Notes: generated from the letters alone by a model not told the origin. Shown: positions 1 through 9,639, counted from the first letter of the stretch. The stretch is 64,000 nucleotides of DNA from Pseudomonadota bacterium (GCA_023457495.1 JAEWLQ010000113.1:124001-188000); one strand, 5' to 3'. Numbers and translations: made by a program.

Positions 1-1
1 C

Positions 2-403
2 ATCATCCTCACCATCGGACTGCTGCTGGGTTATCGGCCGGAAGCGGGTTTCGTCGGCGTATTTGCCGCCTTCGCGCTGCTCATCGCGATCGGCTTCGGC
101 GTGGGCTGGATCTTCATCGTGCTCGGCCTGCTGATCCGCACGCCGATGACCGTGATGACGATCGGCTTCACGTTCATGTTCCCGCTGGTGTTCGCCTCCA
201 ACATCATGGTGGATCCGTCCACCATGCCCGGCTGGCTGCGCGCCTTCGTCGACGTGAACCCGGTCTCCGAAATGGCGTCCGCGATGCGCGGGCTGCTGGG
301 CGGCGTGGCAACGATGCGCGATGTCATGCTGGCGCTGGCGGCGCCGGCCGTGCTGACGCTGCTGCTCGCCCCGGTGACCTTGTTCCTGTATCGGCGGCGC
401 TGA
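2..403 (+). CDS. ABC-2 type transporter permease, C-terminal part
   Basis: The window opens inside this gene, so the start is missing and about 133 C-terminal residues are visible. They contain four hydrophobic stretches separated by short loops (TIGLLLGY, LLIAIGFGVGWIFIVLGLLI, IGFTFMFPLVFASNIMV and a final LAAPAVLTLLLAPVTLFLY), ending in the basic RRR tail of an inner-membrane protein. The segment FMFPLVFASNIMVDPSTMPG followed by VNPVSEMASAMRG matches the conserved C-terminal region of DrrB/NodJ-like ABC-2 permeases, where a (Y/N)PxS/T motif follows the long loop. The family forms the membrane half of drug, polysaccharide or lipid exporters; the ATPase would lie upstream, outside the window. 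The substrate cannot be told. Confidence 0.8.
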   Translation: MILTIGLLLGYRPEAGFVGVFAAFALLIAIGFGVGWIFIVLGLLIRTPMTVMTIGFTFMFPLVFASNIMVDPSTMPGWLRAFVDVNPVSEMASAMRGLLGGVATMRDVMLALAAPAVLTLLLAPVTLFLYRRR

Positions 404-408
404 ACGTT

Positions 409-1896
409 TCAGCGCCCGGCGCGGCGCACGTCCTCGATGACTTTCGCCAGCCGGGAAATGCCCGCGCGGATCGCCGCGGGCGGCACGGCGCCGAATCCGA
501 GCAGCAACGCATTGGCGGTACCAGGATCGTCCTGCATTCGGGCCCCGAGGTAGTAAGCCGACAAGGGCATGCTCTCGATGCCGCGCGCGCTGGCCTCGGC
601 GTGCACGAGCTCGGCGCTCACGCCTTCGACATCGACCACCGCGTGCATGCCGGCTCGCACCCGCCGCAGGCGCAGCGGCGCGCCGGACCTTTCGATCGCG
701 CGTCGCAGGGCTTCGAGACGCTCGGCGTACGCCGCCTGCATGCGCCGCACGTGCCGCGCGTAGTGGCCGCGGCCGATGAACGCCGCGAGCACCATCTGTT
801 CGAGGACGGGAGGATGCAGGTCGGTGGCGAGGCGCGCGGTGAGCATCCCCTGCTGCAGGTCGCTGGGCACGATCAGGAAGCCGAGACGCAGCGCCGGAAA
901 CAAGGTCTTGCTGAAGGTTCCCAGGTAGATGACGCGGCCATCCGGATCGAGCGAGTGCAGACAGGGCAACGGCTGGCTTTCGTAGCGCATGTCGCAGTCG
1001 TAGTCGTCCTCGACGATCCACGCGTGTGAGCCGCGTGCCCAATGCAGGAGCTGCTGGCGCCGCTCGAGGGACATCGCCACGCCCGTGGGGAACTGGCAGG
1101 ACGGCGTGACGTAGGCGAGCCGCGCCGTGCGCTGCGCGGCGGCGTCGACCCGCATGCCGTCGCGATCCACCGGCACGGGAACGACGGTCGCGCCGGCCGA
1201 CAACAGCGCGCCGCGCGCGCCCGTGTATCCGGGGTCCTCCATCCAGGCCTCGTCGCCGGGATCGAGCAACATGTGGAAGATCAGGTCGAGCCCGCGCTGC
1301 GCGCCGGTCACCACCTGCACCTGGTCCGCGTCGCAACGCGTGCCGCGCGACTGCACCTGCTCGGCGATGGCCTCACGCAATTGCCGCAATCCGGCGAGCT
1401 GCGCATAGTCGCGTTGCGCGGCGCCGAGCCCGCGCAGGCATTCACGCGTGAGTGTCGCCCACAGGCGATGCGGGAACAGGTCGAGCGCCGGCGTGCCGAG
1501 GCGAAACGCACGCGCGGCGGCCGCGGGTGCGCGGCGGTCAGGAGGCTGCATGCGCGACAGTAGATAGCCGCGGCGCGAGAACGGCGGCCGCGTCACCGGG
1601 TTCTCGCGCGGCGTCACCCGCGGCGCACGGCCCTCCGGCAGCTCGCGCGCGATGAACATGCCCGAGCCGCGGCGCGCCACCACGTACCCTTCCGCGCGCA
1701 ACTGCTCGAGCGCGAGCAACGTGGTCGTACGCGACACGCCGAGCTCCGCCGCGAGGGCGCGCGTGGATGGCAGCCGGCAATCGCGCGCCACGCGCCCGTC
1801 CAGGATGCACTGGCGGATGGACGAATAGATCTGGTCCTGCAGCGAGCGGTCGGCGCGGCGCTCGAGAAAGATCGGCAGGCTCGCGATTCTCGGCAT
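409..1896 (-). CDS. MocR/PdxR-type GntR regulator with aminotransferase domain
   Basis: A 495-residue fusion regulator. Residues about 15-85 form a GntR winged helix (LPSTRALAAELGVSRTTT), and the rest is a fold-type I aminotransferase domain with the PLP-binding lysine near residue 330 (GTFSKTLFPALRLGF). Such proteins use PLP or an aminotransferase reaction intermediate as effector and control vitamin B6, GABA, taurine or transport genes. The reading frame extends upstream to about 2085, but the first 63 residues are compositionally odd and would overlap the next gene, so the ATG at 1896 giving MPRIASLPIFLERR is chosen. Its 3' end faces the ABC-2 permease gene 5 bp away. The target genes are not evident from context. 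Confidence 0.88.
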   Translation of the reverse strand: MPRIASLPIFLERRADRSLQDQIYSSIRQCILDGRVARDCRLPSTRALAAELGVSRTTTLLALEQLRAEGYVVARRGSGMFIARELPEGRAPRVTPRENPVTRPPFSRRGYLLSRMQPPDRRAPAAAARAFRLGTPALDLFPHRLWATLTRECLRGLGAAQRDYAQLAGLRQLREAIAEQVQSRGTRCDADQVQVVTGAQRGLDLIFHMLLDPGDEAWMEDPGYTGARGALLSAGATVVPVPVDRDGMRVDAAAQRTARLAYVTPSCQFPTGVAMSLERRQQLLHWARGSHAWIVEDDYDCDMRYESQPLPCLHSLDPDGRVIYLGTFSKTLFPALRLGFLIVPSDLQQGMLTARLATDLHPPVLEQMVLAAFIGRGHYARHVRRMQAAYAERLEALRRAIERSGAPLRLRRVRAGMHAVVDVEGVSAELVHAEASARGIESMPLSAYYLGARMQDDPGTANALLLGFGAVPPAAIRAGISRLAKVIEDVRRAGR

Positions 1897-1916
1897 CCTG
1901 GCTCCCCGGAACGGAA

Positions 1917-1948
1917 AATGGGGCCGCGAAGGTTTTCCGGGCCCCATT
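1917..1948 (-). terminator. Stem-loop after the SGNH hydrolase gene
   Basis: A perfect 9-bp inverted repeat (AATGGGGCC / GGCCCCATT) with a 14-nt loop lies between the stop of the SGNH gene and the start of the MocR gene. Read on the minus strand, the 3' arm runs into TTCC, a weak U-tract. It probably ends transcription of the SGNH hydrolase. A second pairing (CGGAAAA at 1912-1918 with TTTTCCG at 1933-1939) would exclude it. Confidence 0.5.
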
Positions 1949-1969
1949 CTCCAACTCCGGACCAGCCTA

Positions 1970-3256
1970 TCAGAAGAGCATCGACAGATTGACCGCGTTG
2001 GCCATCGCCTGGTAACCCGCATCGTTGAGATGCACGCCATCGAAATCATAGGCCGGCCGCGTGCGCGAGGGATTGGCCGGATCACGCACGGCGGCTTCGA
2101 AGTCGATGACGCCGTCGAAGGCGCCGCTGGTGCGGATCCAGCGATTCACCGCCTGGCGCTTCGCTTCGTTCTCGGGCGTGAAAAGTCCCGGGATCGAACT
2201 CGAGCCGAAGGGTGTCAGCGTGGCGCCGTAGATCTTCACGCCGCGCGCGCGAGCGCGCGCGCTCAACTGCTGCAGGCCCGAAATCATGTCGGCTGCGCTC
2301 GCCATCTCCGCCGCGAACTCGGGATGACCGAACAGCGGCAGCAGCGCCGGGAGCATGATGTCGTTGAGGCCGAGGTGCACGATCACGCCCTTCACGCCCG
2401 TGACCGAGAGCACGTCGCGATCGAAACGCGCGGCGCCGCCGGGACCGCAGAAGTCGTACAGCAGTCGCCCGCAACCGATGCCCTGGTTGATCACCGCCAG
2501 GCGCGGCCTGCCGCCATTCAGCCGGTCGGACAGGCGATCCGGCCAGGTCCGATCCTGGTCCTGCGAGGACCCGGCGCCCTGCGTGATGGAATCCCCGAGC
2601 GCCACGAGCGTGCCCACGGGTTCGTTGGTCATCACTTCGACCGTCGTCAGGTAGAACACCGAGGGGGTCGGCGCGGCTCCCGGCAGATCGAGCGCCGCCA
2701 CGAGATTTCCGCTGCCCTCCGCCGCGACATACGAGGTGCGCATGGTCAGCTCGTGATAGGTCGCCGGTTCGGTGACCCCCGGTAGATAGACGCTGACCGC
2801 GAGGTCGTCGTCTCCCGGCACGTCGAAGTCCAGGGCATCGCTCAGCGCGACGGCCCCGGCGGGAACGACGACGGACGCCTGGCCGTTGAACGTGAGTTTG
2901 CGTCCGCCCGGATAAACCGCGGCTTGGTTGTTGTGCCGCGCCACCTGCACCGCCCCGATGCGCAGCGGCATGATTCCGAAGGCGTTCGACAGGCGCACGC
3001 GCACGCGCCGCCCGCCCACGCTGGTGTGCACGACGTGGCGGACCGTCTGGTTCTCGAAGGACCGGCTGCGGTCAGGGTTCTGGAACAGCGTGTCGATGGT
3101 CGTGGGCCCGGGCGCGATCGGCGCGGCGCTCCACGTGGCGACCCAGCGGTTTGCGCCAGCGTCGCCGCCGAAGCTGGCGGCGGTCTGGGCCTGGCCCTGC
3201 GCCGACAGGCATAACGCCGCCGCGCAGGCCAGCAGCGATCGAGTGACAAGTTTCAT
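1970..3256 (-). CDS. Exported SGNH/GDSL-family hydrolase
   Basis: A 428-residue secreted esterase/lipase-like enzyme. The ATG at 3256 is preceded by AAGGAGAG and begins a clear signal peptide (MKLVTRSLLACAAALCLSAQGQA). The region around residues 40-210 is a beta-rich accessory domain. The SGNH hydrolase core follows: block I nucleophile in ALGDSITQG (Ser about 223), block III HLGLNDI (Asn about 298), and block V FDGVHLND (Asp 406, His 409), so the full catalytic set is present. Homologues deacylate carbohydrates or lipids; the substrate is unknown here. It is a single-gene unit, with a 14-bp palindrome upstream and a stem-loop behind it. An upstream in-frame ATG at 3337 was rejected because it lacks a ribosome site and would bury the signal peptide. 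Confidence 0.88.
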   Translation of the reverse strand: MKLVTRSLLACAAALCLSAQGQAQTAASFGGDAGANRWVATWSAAPIAPGPTTIDTLFQNPDRSRSFENQTVRHVVHTSVGGRRVRVRLSNAFGIMPLRIGAVQVARHNNQAAVYPGGRKLTFNGQASVVVPAGAVALSDALDFDVPGDDDLAVSVYLPGVTEPATYHELTMRTSYVAAEGSGNLVAALDLPGAAPTPSVFYLTTVEVMTNEPVGTLVALGDSITQGAGSSQDQDRTWPDRLSDRLNGGRPRLAVINQGIGCGRLLYDFCGPGGAARFDRDVLSVTGVKGVIVHLGLNDIMLPALLPLFGHPEFAAEMASAADMISGLQQLSARARARGVKIYGATLTPFGSSSIPGLFTPENEAKRQAVNRWIRTSGAFDGVIDFEAAVRDPANPSRTRPAYDFDGVHLNDAGYQAMANAVNLSMLF

Positions 3257-3370
3257 CGGACTCTCCTTGGTGTTCCCGACATCGATGCGATGTGGGGGGA
3301 GAGTCTGGAAAGCCCGCGCTCGCGGCGGTAGAACCACTTCGGCGCAATCGGATGAGACCAGCGCCGATCC

Positions 3371-3384
3371 GGGACAGCTGTCCC
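3371..3384. promoter_or_regulatory. 14-bp perfect palindrome upstream of the SGNH gene
   Basis: GGGACAGCTGTCCC is perfectly self-complementary and lies about 115 bp upstream of the SGNH hydrolase start, between that gene and the 3' end of pstB. It has the size and symmetry of a dimeric-regulator operator. No regulator is assigned. The rest of this 172-bp gap shows nothing else I can support. Confidence 0.35.
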
Positions 3385-3428
3385 TAACTAGATGGCCGCG
3401 CGGCTCCCGGCACGCGGCGCCACGATGC

Positions 3429-4310
<882 letters not shown>

Positions 4311-4314
4311 ACTC

Positions 4315-5622
4315 TCACCACCGTCGTTCGAAGCGTTTGCGAAGGATGACCGCCGCCGTGTTCATGACGACCAGGAAGGCCAGCAACACGATGATCGCGC
4401 CCGAGGTCTTCTCGACGAAGCCGCGCTCGGGCGAGTCGGACCACAGGAACACCTGCACGGGCAGCGCCGTGGCGGCGTCCGTGAAGCCATTGGGGATGTC
4501 CACGATGAACGCCACCATGCCGATCATCAGCAGCGGCGCCGACTCTCCAAGCGCGCGCGCCATGCCGATGATGGTGCCGGTCAACATGCCCGGCAGCGCG
4601 AGCGGCAACACGTGGTGCGTGACGGTCTGGATCTTCGATGCGCCCATGCCGAGCGCCGCCTCGCGGATCGACGGCGGCACCGCCTTCAGCGCCGCGCGCG
4701 ACGCGATGATGATCGTGGGCAGCGTGAGCAGCGTCAGCACCAGCGCACCGACCAGCGGCGCGGAGCGCGGCAGCCCGAAGAAGCCGATGAATACCGCGAG
4801 ACCCAGCAGACCGAACACGATCGACGGCACCGCGGCGAGGTTGTTGATGTTCACCTCGATGAGGTCCGTCCAGCGGTTGCGCCGCGCGAACTCCTCGAGG
4901 TAGATGGCCGTCGCCACGCCGATCGGGAACGACAGCAGCAGCGTGAGCACCAGCGTGAGGAACGAGCCCACCACCGCGCCCCAGATGCCCGCCCGCTCCG
5001 GCTCGCGCGAATCGCCGCCGGTCAGGAAGGTCGTGTTGAACTTGAGCGCGAGCGAACCGTCCGCCGCCAGCGCATCGGCCCAGGCGAGTTGCGCATCCGA
5101 CAGCGGGCGCTCGCCTTCGGGCAACGTGCGATCCACGTGGCCCTTCTCGAGGATGTCGACGTCGTCGCTCGCGAGCAGCCAGCGTTCAACGGTCTTGCCG
5201 ACGATCCGCGGATTCGCCAGGACCTCGTTCTGCAGGTCGAACGCCGCGCTGCCGCTGACCAGCCGGGTGAGCTCGCGCGTGGCCGCGCGCCCTTCGACCT
5301 CGGGGAACCGCGACTTGAGGGAAGCGCGGATCAGCGCCGGGTAGTCGGCGGAGCGCAGGTCTTCCACCTTGCCCGTGCCGGCCGGATCGATGACCTCCGG
5401 ATCGAAGTAGATAGCCAGGCGGATCTGCGTCTGCTGGAACGCGCCGAGGCCGTTCGAGAAGATCACGAAGAACAGGTAGACCAGGAAGGCCATGCCCGCG
5501 GTCACGGCCGCGAGCCCATAGAAGCGGAAGCGCCGCTCCGCCCAGTAGCGGCGCTTCAGGCCGCGCGCGACGATGGCCTGGGTATCCTGCGCGGTGCGAC
5601 GCGGCTTATTCGTACTGTTCAC
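4315..5622 (-). CDS. pstA: Phosphate ABC transporter permease PstA
   Basis: An inner-membrane permease of the Pst importer, 435 residues. An N-terminal membrane helix (FYGLAAVTAGMAFLVYLFFV) is followed by a roughly 150-residue extracytoplasmic insert and then the canonical permease core (VVGSFLTLVLTLLLSFPIGV, AAVPSIVFGLLGLAVFIGFF, EAA-loop region EAALGMGASKIQTVTHHVLP). Most PstA proteins are about 300 residues, so the periplasmic insert is the extra part, as in the partner PstC. It starts at GTG 5622 and overlaps the end of pstC by 17 nt, suggesting translational coupling. Confidence 0.95.
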   Translation of the reverse strand: MNSTNKPRRTAQDTQAIVARGLKRRYWAERRFRFYGLAAVTAGMAFLVYLFFVIFSNGLGAFQQTQIRLAIYFDPEVIDPAGTGKVEDLRSADYPALIRASLKSRFPEVEGRAATRELTRLVSGSAAFDLQNEVLANPRIVGKTVERWLLASDDVDILEKGHVDRTLPEGERPLSDAQLAWADALAADGSLALKFNTTFLTGGDSREPERAGIWGAVVGSFLTLVLTLLLSFPIGVATAIYLEEFARRNRWTDLIEVNINNLAAVPSIVFGLLGLAVFIGFFGLPRSAPLVGALVLTLLTLPTIIIASRAALKAVPPSIREAALGMGASKIQTVTHHVLPLALPGMLTGTIIGMARALGESAPLLMIGMVAFIVDIPNGFTDAATALPVQVFLWSDSPERGFVEKTSGAIIVLLAFLVVMNTAAVILRKRFERRW

Positions 5623-6994
5623 GGTATTTCCGGACGATGTGCAGGGCCAGCACGTTGAGCGCCAGCGTCACGACGAACAACACGAGTCCGAGCGCGAATG
5701 CCGCGAGCGTCTTCGGGCTGTCGAATTCCTGGTCGCCCACCAGCAGGGTCACGATCTGCACCGTGACGGTGGTCACCGCTTCGAGCGGATTGGCGGTGAG
5801 ATTGGCGGCGAGGCCCGCGGCCATGACGACGATCATCGTCTCGCCGATGGCGCGCGACACCGCGAGCAACACACCGCCGACGATGCCGGGCAGCGCCGCG
5901 CGCATCACCACCTGCTTGATGGTCTCCGACCGGGTCGCGCCCAGCGCATAGGCGCCGTCGCGCAGGCTCCGCGGCACGGCGCTGATCATGTCGTCCGCGA
6001 GCGAGGACACGAACGGGATGATCATGATGCCCATGACGAGGCCGGCGGCGAGCGCGCTTTCCGATGCGACATCGAGGCCGAGGCCCTCGCCCCAGCCGCG
6101 CAGCGCGGGACCGATGGTGAGCGCCGCGAAGAATCCGTACACGACCGTCGGCACCCCCGCGAGCACCTCGAGCAGCGGCTTCGCCCAGGTGCGGAACTTC
6201 GGATGCGCGTATTCGGCAAGGTAGATAGCCGAATACAGGCCGATCGGCACCGCGATCAGCATCGCGATCAGCGAGATCAGCAGCGTGCCGGCGAACAGCG
6301 GCACGGCGCCGAACGAGCCCGACGAACCGACCTGGTCCGCGCGGATGGCCATCTGCGGGCTCCAGGTGGTGCCGAACAGGAAGTCGACCGGCGAGATGAG
6401 CGAGAAGAAGCGGAAGGCCTCGAAGGCCACCGAGGCCACGATGCCGATCGTCGTGAACACGGCGATGGTGGAGCAGCCGATCAGCAGCCACTCGATGACA
6501 CGTTCGACGCCGTTGCGCGCGCGGACCTGCGGCGAGATGCGGGCGCGCACCACCAGCGCCGTGGCGATCGCCATGACCAGCACGAGCACCGTGAGCGCCA
6601 TGCGGCTGATGTAGCGCAGCTCGATGTAGCGGCCGGCCGCCGAGCGCACCGGCTCGCTCACGCTGCGCGAAGGAACGTTCCCGGCGACGAGGTTGCGTAC
6701 GTCGTTGAGCACCAGCGACAACTCGTTCGCCGGCAGCGAGCGCACGGCGTCGGGCATTTCGGTGGTGACGAGCCGCAGGATGATCGTGTCCTGGAACACC
6801 AGCCACAGTCCGATGACCGCGAGCGCGGGCAATGCGCACCACATGGCCGTCATCAGGCCGTAATGGCTGGGCAGTGAATGAAGGTGGCGGACGCCGCGGC
6901 TGCCGCCCACGAGGGCGAGAGACCGGGACTTGCCGATCCAGAAGGCGCCTACTGAAAGCAGGGCCAGCGCGATGAGTAGGGCCGCCGGAGTCAT
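5606..6994 (-). CDS. pstC: Phosphate ABC transporter permease PstC
   Basis: The second inner-membrane permease of the Pst importer, 462 residues. The N-terminus holds two helices and a periplasmic segment (about residues 65-125) before the core begins at LISPVDFLFGTTWSP, the conserved PstC start. The core includes ISLIAMLIAVPIGLYSAIYL, LEVLAGVPTVVYGFFAA and the ABC-coupling loop DGAYALGATRSETIKQVVM. Length and inserts match the long PstC/PstA pairs found in some gammaproteobacteria. A gap of 110 bp with a strong stem-loop separates it from the porin gene upstream; a weak Pho-box-like sequence lies 18-35 bp before its start. Confidence 0.95.
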   Translation of the reverse strand: MTPAALLIALALLSVGAFWIGKSRSLALVGGSRGVRHLHSLPSHYGLMTAMWCALPALAVIGLWLVFQDTIILRLVTTEMPDAVRSLPANELSLVLNDVRNLVAGNVPSRSVSEPVRSAAGRYIELRYISRMALTVLVLVMAIATALVVRARISPQVRARNGVERVIEWLLIGCSTIAVFTTIGIVASVAFEAFRFFSLISPVDFLFGTTWSPQMAIRADQVGSSGSFGAVPLFAGTLLISLIAMLIAVPIGLYSAIYLAEYAHPKFRTWAKPLLEVLAGVPTVVYGFFAALTIGPALRGWGEGLGLDVASESALAAGLVMGIMIIPFVSSLADDMISAVPRSLRDGAYALGATRSETIKQVVMRAALPGIVGGVLLAVSRAIGETMIVVMAAGLAANLTANPLEAVTTVTVQIVTLLVGDQEFDSPKTLAAFALGLVLFVVTLALNVLALHIVRKYREQYE

Positions 6995-7011
6995 GGTGTA
7001 CCCATAGGTTT

Positions 7012-7029
7012 AACGCGGCTTTGTTACAG
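7012..7029 (-). promoter_or_regulatory. Possible Pho box before pstC
   Basis: Read on the minus strand this is CTGTAACAAAGCCGCGTT, 11 of 18 matches to the PhoB consensus CTGTCATAWAWCTGTCAY. The first half-site is good (5/7) and the second poor (3/7). It could give pstCAB a secondary PhoB-dependent promoter behind the stem-loop at 7057-7090. This is a weak call. Confidence 0.28.
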
Positions 7030-7056
7030 CTTCGTGAATCGGGGCTGGCAGGCCGC

Positions 7057-7090
7057 GGGAGGGAGCGGATTCCATGATCCGACCCCTCCC
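7057..7090 (-). terminator. Intercistronic stem-loop between porin gene and pstC
   Basis: GGGAGGG at 7057-7063 pairs with CCCTCCC at 7084-7090, and inside it CGGAT (7066-7070) pairs with ATCCG (7077-7081) around a 6-nt loop. No U-tract follows on the minus strand, so an attenuator or a 3'-end stabiliser is more likely than a complete terminator. It would make pstS and porin mRNA more abundant than pstCAB mRNA, which is the usual need for a binding-protein operon. Confidence 0.45.
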
Positions 7091-7104
7091 CGGGAGCTGC
7101 GCTG

Positions 7105-8460
7105 TCAGAACCGGAAGTTCAGATCCAGCTGCAGGCGCTTGTAGTCGCGGTCGGTGATGCCGGAGATGACCTGCGTATCCAGCGGCGCGGCCGTCGCCTG
7201 GTTGAACACGGTCACGCTCTGCGGAACGTCATTCGACAGCTCGTTCAGGAACAGCGTGGCGTTGATCGTCCAGTTGCGCGCCACGGTATATCCGCCGCGC
7301 AGCACGAACCCGTCCGCGTCGGTGTTGCCGTCGCCGAAGTCCGAATCGATGAGCTGGCCGAACAGCGCGTCCTTCTCGATCTTCTGCCACAACACGCCGA
7401 ACTCCCAGGTCCCGGCAACGGAGCCGGCCGCGCCGTAGCTGATGCCGGCGGCGAGCGCGGTATCGAGCTTCTCGCCCGCCACCGGATTCACCTCGGCCTC
7501 GAGGTTCTTCGCGTAGTCCGCGAAGAAACGCAGCGGACGGCCGCCGACGGTCGCCGTCAGGTCACCGAAGACCTGCGCGATGTCGAAGTCCGACAGCGAA
7601 CAGGCCACGTTGGCGCCGAGCGAGCGGTTGCATACCGCGGCGCTGGTCGTCGTCGTGTTGCCGAACGAACTGCCGCCGAAGAACGGGTTGTAGCCCTGCA
7701 CGCCGTCGACGTCGAAGTAGGTTCCCGCCACGGTCAGTCGCACCGAATCCGAAATCGGAATGCGGTAGCCGACCTGCGCGCCGAACAGGATCGTGTCGAC
7801 GTTCGTGCCCGTCGTCGGATTGCTGAACGACAGCGCGCGCTCGGCAAGCCAGTCGTAGAACGCGCCGGCGAAGAAGTTGCCCTTCGTGTAATTGACCGCG
7901 AGGCCTTCGGGGTTGATGTCACCGTCGAAGAACAGACTGCCACTGCGTTGCCATGGATAACGTTGTTTGCCCGCGTGCACGCGCCAGGCGGCGCTCGGCG
8001 CCCAGGTCACGTAGGCGAGGTCGAGCTCGAAGTCCTTGCGCGAGTTCTGGTCGGTCAACGTCTGGTTGGACGAACGCGGATCCGTTCCGCCGGTCGCGAT
8101 GCCGATGACGCCGGTCAGCTTGTCGTTGACGCGGTAGGTCGCGTTGAGTCGGGCGCGAACACGGTCGCGGTTACGGTTGTGATCGACGTATTCGACGTCG
8201 AAGGTTTCGTTGCGGTAACGCAGGTCACCCGCGAACGAGAGCCGCGACTTCTCCTGCGCGACGACGTCCGCCGTGCGGTCCGCGGTGGCCTGCGCCTCCT
8301 GCGTGGTCTTCTGCGATTGCGTCTGAGCCCTCTCGAGCTGCTCGATCTTCTCCGAGAGCGCGGCGAGGTCGGCGTTCTGCGCGAGGGCCGGCCGCGGGGC
8401 GAGACCGGCGGCGCCGGCCAGCGCGGTTGCAACGGCCAGGGTCAGTAGTTTGCGAGTCAT
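7105..8460 (-). CDS. Putative outer-membrane porin in the pst operon
   Basis: A 451-residue exported protein. A signal peptide (MTRKLLTLAVATALAGAAG to ALAQ) is followed by a coiled-coil-like segment of about 45 residues (LAALSEKIEQLERAQTQSQ) and then a beta-barrel rich in alternating aromatic strands (LSFAGDLRYRNETFDVEY, LDLAYVTWAPSAAWRVHAGK), ending in the C-terminal phenylalanine of outer-membrane barrels (LDLNFRF). It resembles the putative porin family (Porin_5 type) and its position between pstS and pstC suggests a phosphate-starvation porin, functionally like OprP/OprO. That role is inference. ATG 8460 is chosen because GGAAGAA sits just before it; a TTG 15 bp upstream lies inside that ribosome site. 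Confidence 0.85.
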   Translation of the reverse strand: MTRKLLTLAVATALAGAAGLAPRPALAQNADLAALSEKIEQLERAQTQSQKTTQEAQATADRTADVVAQEKSRLSFAGDLRYRNETFDVEYVDHNRNRDRVRARLNATYRVNDKLTGVIGIATGGTDPRSSNQTLTDQNSRKDFELDLAYVTWAPSAAWRVHAGKQRYPWQRSGSLFFDGDINPEGLAVNYTKGNFFAGAFYDWLAERALSFSNPTTGTNVDTILFGAQVGYRIPISDSVRLTVAGTYFDVDGVQGYNPFFGGSSFGNTTTTSAAVCNRSLGANVACSLSDFDIAQVFGDLTATVGGRPLRFFADYAKNLEAEVNPVAGEKLDTALAAGISYGAAGSVAGTWEFGVLWQKIEKDALFGQLIDSDFGDGNTDADGFVLRGGYTVARNWTINATLFLNELSNDVPQSVTVFNQATAAPLDTQVISGITDRDYKRLQLDLNFRF

Positions 8461-8489
8461 GGGATTTTCTTCCAATTCTTATGATTGAT

Positions 8490-9542
8490 TTACAGCTTGA
8501 GCGGCTTGAGCGCCTTGGCGTCGGCGCGGATCTTCGCGGCCTCGGGCTTCGAGGGCGGGATCAGTCCCTTGTCGGCCAGGTAGCCGTCCTCGCCGAGCGC
8601 CTTGTCGCTGGTGTATTCGGCGATGAACTCGTTGATGCCCGGAATCACGCCGACGTGCTGCTTCTTCACGTAGATGAACAGCGAACGCGACGCGGGAAAC
8701 CTGCTGTCCGCGATGGTTTCGAACGTGGGCGAGACGCCGTCGACCTTCGCGCCCTTGAGCTTGTCGAAGTTCTCCTCGAGGAAGCTGAAGCCGAAGATGC
8801 CGACGGCGTTCTTGTTGGCCACCAGCTTCTGCACGATGAGGTTGTCGTTTTCGCCGGCTTCCACGTAGCCGCCGTCCTCGCGCACCGTGTCGCAGGCGCG
8901 CTTGAAGCGTGCCTCGTCTTGGCCGCGCAGATCGTTGAGCCACGCGAACGTCCGACAACCCGCCTGCATGTACAACTCGACGAACGAGTCGCGCGTGCCG
9001 GATGTCGGCGGCGGCCCGAGCGCCTCGATCCTGACCGCCGGCAGGTTCTTGTTCACGTCCTTCCAGGTGACGTAGGGATTCGCTATCAGGTTGTTCGGAT
9101 TCGCCGGATCGGGGACGTTCTTCGCGAGCGCCAGGTAGACGTCGCGACGCGTGAGCGACAGATCGGCGCCCGCCTTGCTCTGGGCGATGACCAGGCCGTC
9201 ATAACCGACCATGACCTCGACGACTTCCTTCACGCCGTTCTTCTGGCAGGTCGCAAGCTCGTTGGCGTTCATGCGCCGCGAGGCGTTGACGATGTCGGGG
9301 TACTGGGGACCTACCCCATTGCAGAACAGCTTGATTCCGCCGCCCGTGCCGGTGCTCTCCACCTTGGGCGTCTTGAACTGGCCGCCGCGGCCGAATTGTT
9401 CGGCGACCGTCGTGGTGAATGGATAGACCGTGGACGAGCCGACGATCGTGATGGAATCGCGCGCGGACTGGGCCTGCGCGCTGCCCGCCAGGGCGCCGAT
9501 GACGGCGGCGGCGAGCGAAATTGCGAGAATTTTGCGAGTCAC
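8490..9542 (-). CDS. pstS: Phosphate-binding periplasmic protein PstS
   Basis: A periplasmic substrate-binding protein for the Pst importer, 350 residues. It starts at GTG 9542, preceded by GGAGG, and opens with a signal peptide (TRKILAISLAAAVIGALAGSAQAQ). The phosphate-binding loops are recognisable: IVGSSTVYPFT near the N-terminus, ESTGTGGGIKLFC, and the SGTRDSFVEL loop in the middle. It belongs to the PstS branch with two cysteines in GCRTF and KRACD, which could form a disulfide. First gene of pstS-porin-pstCAB, with 134 bp separating it from divergent dapE. Upstream in-frame codons to 9674 lack a ribosome site. Confidence 0.95.
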   Translation of the reverse strand: MTRKILAISLAAAVIGALAGSAQAQSARDSITIVGSSTVYPFTTTVAEQFGRGGQFKTPKVESTGTGGGIKLFCNGVGPQYPDIVNASRRMNANELATCQKNGVKEVVEVMVGYDGLVIAQSKAGADLSLTRRDVYLALAKNVPDPANPNNLIANPYVTWKDVNKNLPAVRIEALGPPPTSGTRDSFVELYMQAGCRTFAWLNDLRGQDEARFKRACDTVREDGGYVEAGENDNLIVQKLVANKNAVGIFGFSFLEENFDKLKGAKVDGVSPTFETIADSRFPASRSLFIYVKKQHVGVIPGINEFIAEYTSDKALGEDGYLADKGLIPPSKPEAAKIRADAKALKPLKL

Positions 9543-9639
9543 GTGTATTGCCTCCGGTTGTGACGGGCGGCAATTTATGACTGGCAGGTTTCGGGAATAT
9601 TTCAGTGCAGCGGGTTTAACCAAACCGCAATAAAACTCC

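Noticed and set aside
4612..5658. Long open frame on the plus strand opposite pstA
   Set aside because: Antisense shadow of a gene with strong family motifs; Arg/Glu/Asp-rich composition typical of the reverse frame of high-GC coding DNA.
9567..9584. Pho-like half-site CAGTCATAAAT upstream of pstS (minus strand)
   Set aside because: The first half and spacer fit well but the second half-site has almost no match (11/18 overall), and its distance to the start would put the -10 on the ribosome site. pstS is surely PhoB-controlled in general, but I cannot point to the box.
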